A stretch of 64,000 nucleotides of DNA from Micromonospora sp. HK10 (GTDB lineage Bacteria > Actinomycetota > Actinomycetes > Mycobacteriales > Micromonosporaceae): positions 3,400 through 67,399 of the forward strand of contig NZ_KQ058836.1 of NCBI RefSeq assembly GCF_000982955.1. Direction: 5' to 3'. The stretch's first letter is position 1. Each line of letters begins with the position of its first letter. A program made the position numbers and the translations under genes. Of this stretch, positions 7,778 to 15,889 are shown in pieces. Under the pieces are notes generated by a model that was not told the DNA's origin, searched no databases, and saw nothing but the letters and a program-made list of their open reading frames with translations.

Positions 7778-9025
7778 ATGAGGAAGACCTGGACCCTGAG
7801 CCTCGCCATAGCCCTGCCGTTGGCCCTCGCCGGGTGCGGCGGGTCCGCGCCCGCCGGCACCAGCAACGGCGGTGGCGCGCAGTCCGGCGGCACGATAAAG
7901 ATCGGTTCCCTGCACCCGCTGAGCGGCGCGGCCGCGGCGGACGGGCAGCAGATGGACAACGGAGCCAAGCTGGCCGTCGAGGCCATCAACAACGCCGGCG
8001 GCATCAAGTCGCAGGGCGGCAAGAAGCTCGAACTGGTCAGCGCCGACACCCAGGGCAAGCCCGAGGTCGGCCAGAGCGAGGCGCAGCGCCTCATCCAGGA
8101 CGGCGTCGTCGGCCTGGTCGGCACCTACCAGAGCGCGGTCACCGCCAACGTGTCCACGGTGGCCGAACGCAACAAGGTGCCGCTGCTGATCGACGTGTCC
8201 AGTGCCGACTCGATCCTCTCCCAGGGCTACAAGTTCACCTTCCGGGTGCAGCCCAGCTCCACCGTGCTCGGCACCGCCGGGGCACAGTTCCTCGACCAGG
8301 TGGCCAAGGCGGCCAACCAGCCGGTCAAGACCGTGGCGGTGCTGCACGAGCAGGGCCCGTTCGGCACCGCGATCCGGGACGCCTTCAAGGCCGAGGCCGA
8401 GAAGGCCGGCATCAAGGTCGGCCCGGCGCTCGCCTACGACGCCGCCAACGTCTCCGACCTGACCACCCAGGTCACCCAGGTCAAGGCCAGCGGCGCCGAC
8501 GTGCTGATGGTGGCCGGCTACTACCGCGACGGGGTGCTGGCCGCGAAGGCCGTCGCCACCGTCAAGCCGCCGGCCCTCAAGGCCGTCTACGGCGTCGCCA
8601 ACGGCGCGTTCGACCTGCCGCAGTTCCCCAAGGAGGTGGGCGCAGCGGCGGAGGGCTACTTCGACGCCAACTACCACCCCGACATGACCAACCCGGACAT
8701 GCAGGCGCTGGCGAAGCTCTACCAGGACCGCCACAACGACCAGATCCGCACCGGCGCGGTGCTCGCGTACGACTCGGTCCGGGTGATCGCTGACGCGCTC
8801 GAGCGCGCCGGCAGCGCCGAACCGGCCAAGGTCCGTGACGCGATCGCCAGCGGCTCGGTGCCCACCCTGATCGCCGGCAACGGCCCGATCAAGTTCGGCC
8901 CGACCGGGGAGAACGAGAACGCCACCCCCATCCTCATGCAGGTCCAGAGCGGCGTGATCAAGCAGGTGTTCCCGGCCGACAAGGCGGAGGCGAAGCCGGT
9001 CTTCCCCGCCTTCAAGAGCCAGTGA
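7778..9025 (+). CDS. ABC transporter substrate-binding lipoprotein, branched-chain amino acid type
   Basis: 415 residues. The ATG at 7778 follows AGGAG by five bases. The signal peptide ends in a lipobox, LALAGC, with C20 as the predicted lipidated residue, and a Gly/Ser/Ala-rich linker follows. The mature protein has the LivK/type I periplasmic-binding fold: IKIGSLHPLSGAAAADGQQM, GGIKSQGGKKLELVSADTQG, then VGLVGTYQSAVTANVS. This family binds amino acids but also aromatic acids, urea, amides and dicarboxylates. It heads a complete importer operon under the predicted IclR operator, so its ligand is probably the cluster's substrate and inducer precursor. Confidence 0.94.
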   Translation: MRKTWTLSLAIALPLALAGCGGSAPAGTSNGGGAQSGGTIKIGSLHPLSGAAAADGQQMDNGAKLAVEAINNAGGIKSQGGKKLELVSADTQGKPEVGQSEAQRLIQDGVVGLVGTYQSAVTANVSTVAERNKVPLLIDVSSADSILSQGYKFTFRVQPSSTVLGTAGAQFLDQVAKAANQPVKTVAVLHEQGPFGTAIRDAFKAEAEKAGIKVGPALAYDAANVSDLTTQVTQVKASGADVLMVAGYYRDGVLAAKAVATVKPPALKAVYGVANGAFDLPQFPKEVGAAAEGYFDANYHPDMTNPDMQALAKLYQDRHNDQIRTGAVLAYDSVRVIADALERAGSAEPAKVRDAIASGSVPTLIAGNGPIKFGPTGENENATPILMQVQSGVIKQVFPADKAEAKPVFPAFKSQ

Positions 9026-10056
9026 CCTCGCCAGCAGACCAGGGCCACGTCGCCGCCGGCACCGGCGGCGGCGTGGCGACCCTGGATCCCGACGAGGTAC
9101 GCGCGCCCACCGCCCGCGCCGTGCCGTGGCTGCGGATCGGCGTGATCGCCGCGCTGGTCGTGCTCGCCATCGGGCTGGCCTACGTCCGCTCCGGCAGCGG
9201 GGTGGTCGTGGTCCAGGCGGTGGCCACCGGTGTCCTGATCGGCGGCGTCTACGGCCTGATCGCCATGGGCCTCACGCTGATCTTCGGCGTGCTCGACATC
9301 GTCAACTTCGCGCACGGCAGCTTCCTGGCGCTGGCCCTGTTCCTCACCTTCGGGCTGACCCAGGCCGGGCTGCATCCGTACCTCGCCCTGGCGGCCAGCG
9401 TGCCCGCGATGTTCCTGCTCGGCGTGCTGGTACAGCGCGGCGTCCTGGCCGGCGCGATGGGCAAACCGCTGGAGAACCAGCTCCTGATCACGCTGGGCAT
9501 CTCCCTGATCATCGAAAATGGACTGCTGCTCTTCTTCGGCGCCAACCCGCGCTCCGTGGCACTGCCCGGCGACCGCGGCGTACCGATCTTCGAGGCGGTG
9601 GCCAACCTGTCCCGGATCCTCGCCTTCGTCGGCGCGCTGATCCTGGCCGGGCTGCTCTACCTGCTGCTGCAGCGCACCCGGCTGGGCACCGCGATCCGCG
9701 CGGTGGCCGCCAACGACACCGGCGCGCAGCTGGTCGGGATCGACACCCGGGTGATCTACGCGGTGACCTTCGCGCTCGGCACCGCCTGCGCCGGCGCGGC
9801 CGGCACGCTGGTCGCGCCGCTGGTCACCATCGAGCCCACCACCGGTTCGCTGTTCAACATCGTGGCCTTCGTGGTGGTCGTGCTGGGTGGCATGGGCAAC
9901 GTGGTCGGCGCGCTGGTCGGCGGCCTGGTGATCGGGCTGGCCGAGCAGCTCGGCGGCATCTACCTGCCCGGACAGTCGCCGCTGCTGTCGGTGTTCATCG
10001 TCTTCGTGCTCGTGCTCTTCCTGCGCCCGCAGGGACTCTTCGGGAGGTCGGCATGA
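9022..10056 (+). CDS. Branched-chain-type ABC transporter permease (LivH-like)
   Basis: 344 residues. GTG at 9022 overlaps the lipoprotein stop (GTGA). About eight hydrophobic segments are visible, and the LivH-type motif GVYGLIAMGLTLIFGVLDIVN, spanning roughly residues 74-94, is characteristic, as are NFAHGSFLALALF and IRAVAANDTGAQLVGID, the latter being the ATPase-contacting EAA-like loop. It forms the membrane channel together with the LivM-like protein that follows. Confidence 0.94.
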   Translation: MTSPADQGHVAAGTGGGVATLDPDEVRAPTARAVPWLRIGVIAALVVLAIGLAYVRSGSGVVVVQAVATGVLIGGVYGLIAMGLTLIFGVLDIVNFAHGSFLALALFLTFGLTQAGLHPYLALAASVPAMFLLGVLVQRGVLAGAMGKPLENQLLITLGISLIIENGLLLFFGANPRSVALPGDRGVPIFEAVANLSRILAFVGALILAGLLYLLLQRTRLGTAIRAVAANDTGAQLVGIDTRVIYAVTFALGTACAGAAGTLVAPLVTIEPTTGSLFNIVAFVVVVLGGMGNVVGALVGGLVIGLAEQLGGIYLPGQSPLLSVFIVFVLVLFLRPQGLFGRSA

Positions 10057-11102
10057 CGACCACCACCGACACCCCGGCGGCGGAGACGGCGGCCGGCCGG
10101 CCGCTGCCGCGGCTGCCGTGGAACCGGCACCTGGTGGCCATCGCGGTCCTGGCCGTGCTGTTGGTGCCGCTGCCGCTGATCCTGCCGGCGGCGCAGGCCT
10201 CGGTCGCGGTGCGGGTGCTCATCTTCGCCCTCATGAGCATCGGCTGGAACATGATGAGCGGCTTCGGCGGCATGTTCAGCTTCGGTCACGCGGCCTACTT
10301 CGGCATCGGCGCGTACGCCTGCGCCTGGCTCCTGGTCGAGCAACGGGTGTCGCCGTGGATCGGGATGCTCGCCGGCATGGTGATCGCCGCGGCGTTCGCC
10401 GCCCTGATCGGTTTCCTCGCGCTGCGCTACAAACTGCGCGGCGCCTACTTCGCGCTGGCCACCTTCGCGTTCGCCGAGATGCTCCGGCTCTGGGCGACCA
10501 ACAGCGACTTCGTCAACCGCGCGGTCGGCTACCACGTGCCGCTGCGTACCGACAGCTCCTGGTGGTGGCTCCAGTTCGAGCCCAGCTCGCCGAACTACTT
10601 CTGGATCGCGCTCGGGCTCACCGTCGTGGCGCTGGTGGTCAGCGTGCAGTTCGTGCGCTCGCGCGCCGGGCAGTTCACCAAGGCGGCCCGTGACGACGAG
10701 GAGGCGGCGGCCGCGGTCGGCATCCCGGTGATGCGCTACAAGCTGCTGACGATGGCGCTCTCCGCCGCGATCACCGCGGTCGCCGGCGCCTTCTACGTGC
10801 AGTACTTCCTGTTCATCGACCCCGATCTGGCGTTCGGGTCGAGCGTGTCGATCCAGGCGATCCTGCCCGCGGTGATCGGCGGCGTGGCCACCATCTGGGG
10901 TCCGGTGATCGGCTCCGTGGTGATGGGCCCGCTCAACGACGTGACGGCGACGATGCTGCGCAACCCGCCGCCCGCGCTGGAGTTCCTGCAGGGGCGCAGC
11001 GGCCTTGACGTGATCGTCTACGGCATCCTGCTGATCATCATCGTGCTGGTGCTGCCGAAGGGCATCTACGGCACGATCCGGCAAAGGTGGTCCCGGCGAT
11101 GA
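10053..11102 (+). CDS. Branched-chain-type ABC transporter permease (LivM-like)
   Basis: 349 residues. ATG at 10053 overlaps the previous stop (ATGA), with GGGAGG just upstream. It has multiple membrane helices, the SIGWNMMSGFGGMFSFGHAAY block (residues about 63-83) typical of LivM, and the cytoplasmic coupling segment AARDDEEAAAAVGI. It is the second half of the translocation pore. The C-terminal end contains VLVLPKGIYG, the usual family ending. Confidence 0.94.
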   Translation: MTTTTDTPAAETAAGRPLPRLPWNRHLVAIAVLAVLLVPLPLILPAAQASVAVRVLIFALMSIGWNMMSGFGGMFSFGHAAYFGIGAYACAWLLVEQRVSPWIGMLAGMVIAAAFAALIGFLALRYKLRGAYFALATFAFAEMLRLWATNSDFVNRAVGYHVPLRTDSSWWWLQFEPSSPNYFWIALGLTVVALVVSVQFVRSRAGQFTKAARDDEEAAAAVGIPVMRYKLLTMALSAAITAVAGAFYVQYFLFIDPDLAFGSSVSIQAILPAVIGGVATIWGPVIGSVVMGPLNDVTATMLRNPPPALEFLQGRSGLDVIVYGILLIIIVLVLPKGIYGTIRQRWSRR

Positions 11103-11830
11103 CGCTGCTACGGGTCGACGGCATCTCCAAGTCGTTCAAGGGTCTCCGCGCGGTCGACGAGGTGAGCTTCGAGGTCGCCGAGGGCAGCATCCTCGGCGTC
11201 ATCGGGCCCAACGGGGCCGGCAAGACCACGGTGTTCAACCTCATCACGGGCGCCCTGCGGCCGGACACCGGCCGGGTGCACCTGGCCGGCCGGGAGATCA
11301 CCGGGCACGTGCCGCACCAGGTGACCGCCGCGGGCATGACCCGGACGTTCCAGCTGATGCGGCCGTTCTACTCGATGACCGTGCTGGAGAACGTCACGGT
11401 CGCGGTGCTGGCCGGCGGCGCCGCCCGGCGTACCGCCCGGACCGCCGCCGCCGAGCTGATCGAGCGGGTCGGCCTCGGCCGGTGGCGGGACGCGCCGACC
11501 GAGGGCCTGCCCACCGCGGCCCTCAAGCGGCTGGAGCTGGCCCGGGCCCTGGCCAGCAAACCCCGCGTGCTGCTGCTCGACGAGGTGCTGGCCGGTCTGG
11601 TGCCGGCCGAGCGGGCGCCGGTGATGGAGCTGCTGGAACGGCTGCGCACCGAGGACGGCGTGACGCTGGTCTTCGTCGAGCACATCATGGCCGCCGTCAT
11701 GCGGCTGTCGGACTCCGTGCTGGTGCTCGATCTGGGCCGGGTGCTCACCTCGGGCGCACCGGAGGAGGTGACCCGCGATCCCCGGGTCATCGAGGCGTAC
11801 CTCGGGGAGGACCCGCATGCTCACGCTTGA
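11099..11830 (+). CDS. Branched-chain-type ABC transporter ATPase (LivG-like)
   Basis: 243 residues from ATG 11099, which overlaps the previous stop (ATGA) and has AAAGGTGG upstream; the in-frame GTG at 11087 is less likely. Walker A GPNGAGKTT and Walker B VLLLDE are intact, and the D-loop region reads VLAGLVPAE. The ABC signature is unusual: LPTAALKRLELARAL replaces the textbook LSGGQ form. Such degenerate signatures occur in some LivG proteins. It works as a heterodimer with the LivF-like ATPase that follows. Confidence 0.93.
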   Translation: MTLLRVDGISKSFKGLRAVDEVSFEVAEGSILGVIGPNGAGKTTVFNLITGALRPDTGRVHLAGREITGHVPHQVTAAGMTRTFQLMRPFYSMTVLENVTVAVLAGGAARRTARTAAAELIERVGLGRWRDAPTEGLPTAALKRLELARALASKPRVLLLDEVLAGLVPAERAPVMELLERLRTEDGVTLVFVEHIMAAVMRLSDSVLVLDLGRVLTSGAPEEVTRDPRVIEAYLGEDPHAHA

Positions 11831-12518
11831 CGGAGTCAGCGCCGGCTACCACGGCCTGCAGATCCTGCACGAGCTCGACCTGCGGGTCGAGGAGGGCGAG
11901 ATCGTGGCGATCGTCGGGGCCAACGGCGCCGGCAAGACCACCACGCTCAAGACCATCTCCGGCCTGGTGAAGCCGACCGCGGGCACGATCACGTTCGACG
12001 GCCGGCGGGCCGACGGGGTACGCCCCAGCGAGCTGGTCACCCGCGGGTTGTTGCAGGTGCCGGAGGGGCGGGCGCTGTTCGGGCCGCTCAGCGTCGAGGA
12101 GAACCTGCGGATGGGCGGCTGGACCCGCGGTCGCAAGCCGCTGGACGCGCCGCTGCGCGAGGTCTTCGACCTGTTCCCGATCCTCGCCGAGCGGCGCGCC
12201 CAGGCCGCCGAGACGCTCAGCGGCGGGCAGCAGCAGATGCTCGCCATCGGCCGGGCGCTGATGGCCGGTCCCCGGCTGCTGCTGCTCGACGAGCCGTCCA
12301 CCGGGCTGTCGCCGAAGCTGACCTGGACCGTGCTCGACGCGGTCAAGGCGATCCGCGACCGGGGCGTCTCGGTGCTGCTGGTCGAGCAGAACGCCGCGCA
12401 CGCGCTGAACCTGGCCGACCGGGCGTACGTGCTGGAGAGCGGCAGCCTGGTCCTCGACGGCCCGGGACCCGAACTCGCTCGCGACGACCGGGTCCGCGCC
12501 GCGTACCTGGGGCTCTAG
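11817..12518 (+). CDS. Branched-chain-type ABC transporter ATPase (LivF-like)
   Basis: 233 residues, overlapping the end of the preceding ATPase gene by 14 bases; GGGGAGG precedes the ATG. Walker A GANGAGKTTT, signature LSGGQQQMLAIGRAL and Walker B LLLLDEPSTGL are all canonical. It therefore carries the intact signature missing from its partner, so at least one composite ATP site is fully canonical. Confidence 0.94.
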   Translation: MLTLDGVSAGYHGLQILHELDLRVEEGEIVAIVGANGAGKTTTLKTISGLVKPTAGTITFDGRRADGVRPSELVTRGLLQVPEGRALFGPLSVEENLRMGGWTRGRKPLDAPLREVFDLFPILAERRAQAAETLSGGQQQMLAIGRALMAGPRLLLLDEPSTGLSPKLTWTVLDAVKAIRDRGVSVLLVEQNAAHALNLADRAYVLESGSLVLDGPGPELARDDRVRAAYLGL

Positions 12519-12520
12519 CC

Positions 12521-13855
12521 ATGACCTCGACCGTGGCGGCCGTAGCCCGGCTCGGCGCCTGGGCGGCCGGGCTGCGCTGGGCCGACGTCCCGGACGCGGT
12601 TTGCGACCGGCTCGGGCTGGTGCTGCTCGACTCGCTCGGGGTGACCGTGGTCGGCGCCCGGCAGGCCGAGCAGCGGGCCCTGGCCGCCGCCTGGCGCCCC
12701 GGTCCCGGTCCCGCGCCGCTGGTCGGTGGCGGCACGACCACCACCGTCGAGGTGGCGGCCTGGCTCAACGCGACCGCGTTGGCCCGGCTCGAACTCGACG
12801 AGGGGCACAAGTACGCCAAGGGCCATCCGGCGGCGCACGGGCTACCGGCGGTGCTGGCGCTCGCCGCCGACCTGGGTGCCTCCGGTCCGGAGACGATGGC
12901 GGCGCTGCTCGCGGCGTACGAGGTGGCGGCGCGGTTCGGCCGGGCCACCACCCTGCGGGCCGGCCTGCATCCGCATGGCAGCTGGGGCGTCGCGGGCGCG
13001 GCGGCCGGCTGCGCGCGGCTGCTCGGCCTGCCCGGTGAGGGCGTCGCCGCGGCCATCGACGCGGGCGCCGGCCTGCCGGTCGCCGGGCACTTCACCAGCG
13101 CCCTGGACGGCAACCCGGTCCGCGACGCCTGGCTGGGCGCCTCGAACGGGTCCGGGCTGGCGGCGGCGCGGATGGCCGCGGCCGGTGTCGCGCGCAACAC
13201 CGGCACGCCCGCCGTGTCGCTGGGCGACGTGCTCGGCCGGTTCGACCCGGCCCCGCTGACCGATGGGCTGGGCAGCCGGTGGGAGGTGCGGCTGGGCTAT
13301 TTCAAGCGGCACGCGTCCTGCTCGTTCACCCACCCGGCCGCCGACGCGGCCCTGCTGATGCGTGCCGACGGGCTGCCGCTCGACGCCGTCGAGGAGATCG
13401 TCGTCGAGACCCATTCGCTGGCCGGCGGGCTGGGCCGGACGAGCTGGGACAGCCGGTTGGCCGCGCTGTTCTCCACGCCGTTCGTGGTGGCCGCCGCGCT
13501 GGTGCACGGCACCGTCGACCCGGCCGTCTCCGCCGACGGGCAGCGCGACGACCCCCGGGTGCGGGCGCTGGCCGGCAAGGTCGTGCTGCGGGTGGCACCG
13601 GACCTCGACGCCAGACTGCCCGACGAGCGGGCCGCCCGGGTCACCGTCCGCACCGCCGGCGGGCCGCCCCGCGTGCTCGAGGTGCCCAACCCGGTCGGTG
13701 ACGCGGCCCACCACCCGATGGCCGAGGACGACGTGTTGGCGCTGCTCGAACGACTGCTCGACGCCGGCACCGTCCGCGCCGTGCACGAGGTCGTCACCGG
13801 CCTGGCCAGCAGCGCCGATGTCGGCCCCGACCTGCGCCGCCTCGCCGAGATCTAG
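12521..13855 (+). CDS. MmgE/PrpD family protein (DEGH...GHPA subtype)
   Basis: 444 residues, starting two bases after the ATPase stop. The active-site block reads LELDEGHKYAKGHPAAH at about residues 90-106, the same variant class as the protein at 2409-3725 and unlike the canonical DDTH paralogue at 3722-5119. The C-terminal domain has LGYFKRHASCSFTHPAADA, matching the family's FKPYPxCxxxH block. It probably catalyses a dehydration, decarboxylation or epimerisation in the pathway. Being co-transcribed with the importer, it probably acts early. Confidence 0.92.
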   Translation: MTSTVAAVARLGAWAAGLRWADVPDAVCDRLGLVLLDSLGVTVVGARQAEQRALAAAWRPGPGPAPLVGGGTTTTVEVAAWLNATALARLELDEGHKYAKGHPAAHGLPAVLALAADLGASGPETMAALLAAYEVAARFGRATTLRAGLHPHGSWGVAGAAAGCARLLGLPGEGVAAAIDAGAGLPVAGHFTSALDGNPVRDAWLGASNGSGLAAARMAAAGVARNTGTPAVSLGDVLGRFDPAPLTDGLGSRWEVRLGYFKRHASCSFTHPAADAALLMRADGLPLDAVEEIVVETHSLAGGLGRTSWDSRLAALFSTPFVVAAALVHGTVDPAVSADGQRDDPRVRALAGKVVLRVAPDLDARLPDERAARVTVRTAGGPPRVLEVPNPVGDAAHHPMAEDDVLALLERLLDAGTVRAVHEVVTGLASSADVGPDLRRLAEI

Positions 13856-13865
13856 GAGGAAGACC

Positions 13866-14507
13866 GTGCGGATCTACGCCGTGACCCCGATCCACGTCGA
13901 CGCCGAGGAGCTGGCCCGCCGGCAGGCGCGCTACGCCGCGCTCTCGCCGCCCGGCGTCGAGGTCGTGCTGCACGACATCGGCGCGGACGCGCCGCGCGCC
14001 CTGGACACCGACGCGCAGGTGCGGGAGAGCGAGGCGTTGGTCGCGGCGGCGCTGCGTACGGCGCCGACCGGGTTCGACGCGCTGCTGCCGGACTGCGTCC
14101 TCGACCCCGGCGTCGCGGACCTCGCGGGCACCCTGCCGGTACCGGTCTTCGGACTGCTCCGGCTCAGCCTCGGCTGGGCCGTGCTGACCGGGCGCAGGTG
14201 CGCGGCGGTGGCCCGCAACAAGGCGATCGCCGACGAGATCGTGGCTCGGGCCGGGGTCTACGGCTGGTCGGCCGACCTGCTCGGCGTCGAGGTGCTCGAC
14301 CTCGACGTGCACGCGATCGCGGACACCTCCCGCTGGGCCGACACCCTCGGCGCCGCCGTCGGCACGCTCGCCGCGGGCGGCGCCCGTTCGGTGATCAACG
14401 GATGCTCGGCGGTCGACCTGCCGTCCGGCGCCCGCCTGCCGGCCCGGGTGGTGGACCCGACCGCGCTGGCGCTGCGGCTGATCGCCGCGGGGGAGGTGGC
14501 CGTATGA
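13866..14507 (+). CDS. Asp/Glu/hydantoin racemase superfamily protein
   Basis: 213 residues. GTG at 13866 has a strong AGGAGGA site at 13854-13860, which overlaps the upstream stop. The two-domain fold has the paired cysteines of this superfamily: C77 in LLPDCVLDPG and C180 in SVINGCSAVDLP. Members include aspartate, glutamate and hydantoin racemases, maleate isomerase and arylmalonate decarboxylase. C77 sits where these enzymes carry the first catalytic cysteine. Beside an amidohydrolase of dihydropyrimidinase type, a racemase or isomerase role on a ring-opened product is plausible. The substrate is not determined. Confidence 0.85.
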   Translation: MRIYAVTPIHVDAEELARRQARYAALSPPGVEVVLHDIGADAPRALDTDAQVRESEALVAAALRTAPTGFDALLPDCVLDPGVADLAGTLPVPVFGLLRLSLGWAVLTGRRCAAVARNKAIADEIVARAGVYGWSADLLGVEVLDLDVHAIADTSRWADTLGAAVGTLAAGGARSVINGCSAVDLPSGARLPARVVDPTALALRLIAAGEVAV

Positions 14508-15889
14508 GCGACCGGCACAGCGTGACCGGACCGGACCTCGTGGTCGCCGGCGCCGGCGGGGGCCTGGTGGCCGCCCTGCGTGCCGCGCAACTCGGCCTGG
14601 ACGTGCTGGTCGTCGAGGCCAGCAAGCACTTCAGCCGGGGCAACAACACCTCGATGTCGACCGCGATGATCCCCGGCGCGGGCTCGCGGTGGCAGCGCGC
14701 CGCCGGCATCGACGACTCGGCCGAGCTGTTCGCGGCGGACGTCGCCCGCAAGACCGGGGGACAGGGCGACCAGCGGCTCGCCCGCGCGCTCGGCGCGGTG
14801 AGCGCCGAACTGGTCGAGTGGCTGGCCGACAGCGTCGGGTTGGAGTTGTCTCTGGTCACCGACTTCCACTACCCGGGCCACTCGGTCGACCGCTGCCACA
14901 CCGTGGCGGGCCGGCACGGCACCGTGCTGCTCGACCAGTTGGTCCAGCAGCTGACCAGGGCCGGCATCGACCTGATGGTGCCGGCCCGCCTGGTCGACGT
15001 GGTGGTCGACGCGGGCCGGGTGCGGGCCGCCGTGGTCGAGCGGCCGGACGGCACCCGCGAGGAGATCCCGACCCGGGCGGTGCTGCTGGCCACGAACGGC
15101 TACGGCGCCGACCGGGCGCTGGTCGCCGAGCACCTGCCGGAGATCGCCAACGCGGTCTACCACGGAAGTGAGACGTCCCGCGGCGACGCGCTGCGGATCG
15201 GCACCGCGCTCGGCGCGGAGAGCGCCTTCCTCGACGCGTACCAGGGGCATGCCGCGCTGTCGGCCCGCGCGGCGACGCTGGTCGGCTGGGCGACCGTGAT
15301 GCACGGCGGTTTCCTGCTGGACACCACCGGACGGCGGTTCGGCGACGAGACGAGCGGCTACTCCGAGTACGCGGCCGCGCTCGCCGCCCGCCCCGACGCC
15401 ACCGGCTGGCTGGTGCTGGACCGCCGGATCCACGACGCCTGCCTGGCGTTCACCGACTTCCGGCAGAGCGTCGAGTCGGGCGCGCTGCTGGAGGCGGCCG
15501 ACGCCGCCGCGCTGTCGTCGGTCACCGGGTTGCCGGCCGACGCCGTGACCGCGGAACTCGCCGAGACGGCCGCGGTGGCGCGCGGCGAGCGCGCCGACCG
15601 GTTCGGTCGCACCTTCTTCGAGGCGCCGCTCGAGCCGCCGTACCTCATCGCCCGGGTGGTGCCGGCGCTCTTCCACACCCAGGGCGGCCTGGTGGTCGAC
15701 GAGCACGCCCGGGTGCTGCGCCCGGACGGCGCGCCGATCCCCGGGCTCTACGCCTCGGGCGGGGCGGCGGCCGGCATCTCCGGCCACGGCGCGGCCGGCT
15801 ACCTCGCCGGCAACGGCCTGCTGCCCGCGCTCGGCCTCGCCTACCTCGCGGCGAACCACGTCGCCCGAACCACGGAAGGAACCCCATGA
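14504..15889 (+). CDS. FAD-dependent oxidoreductase, FAD_binding_2 (fumarate reductase/TcuA/KstD) family
   Basis: 461 residues; ATG overlaps the previous stop (ATGA). An N-terminal Rossmann motif, LVVAGAGGGLVAALRA, leads into LDVLVVEAS, and the C-terminal FAD block reads IPGLYASGGAAAGISGHGAAG. The family dehydrogenates or reduces C-C bonds alpha,beta to a carboxyl or carbonyl group: fumarate reductase, tricarballylate dehydrogenase TcuA, 3-ketosteroid dehydrogenase. The length is close to that of TcuA. It probably introduces or removes a double bond in a carboxylic-acid intermediate, which would suit the neighbouring MmgE/PrpD enzymes. Confidence 0.88.
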   Translation: MSDRHSVTGPDLVVAGAGGGLVAALRAAQLGLDVLVVEASKHFSRGNNTSMSTAMIPGAGSRWQRAAGIDDSAELFAADVARKTGGQGDQRLARALGAVSAELVEWLADSVGLELSLVTDFHYPGHSVDRCHTVAGRHGTVLLDQLVQQLTRAGIDLMVPARLVDVVVDAGRVRAAVVERPDGTREEIPTRAVLLATNGYGADRALVAEHLPEIANAVYHGSETSRGDALRIGTALGAESAFLDAYQGHAALSARAATLVGWATVMHGGFLLDTTGRRFGDETSGYSEYAAALAARPDATGWLVLDRRIHDACLAFTDFRQSVESGALLEAADAAALSSVTGLPADAVTAELAETAAVARGERADRFGRTFFEAPLEPPYLIARVVPALFHTQGGLVVDEHARVLRPDGAPIPGLYASGGAAAGISGHGAAGYLAGNGLLPALGLAYLAANHVARTTEGTP

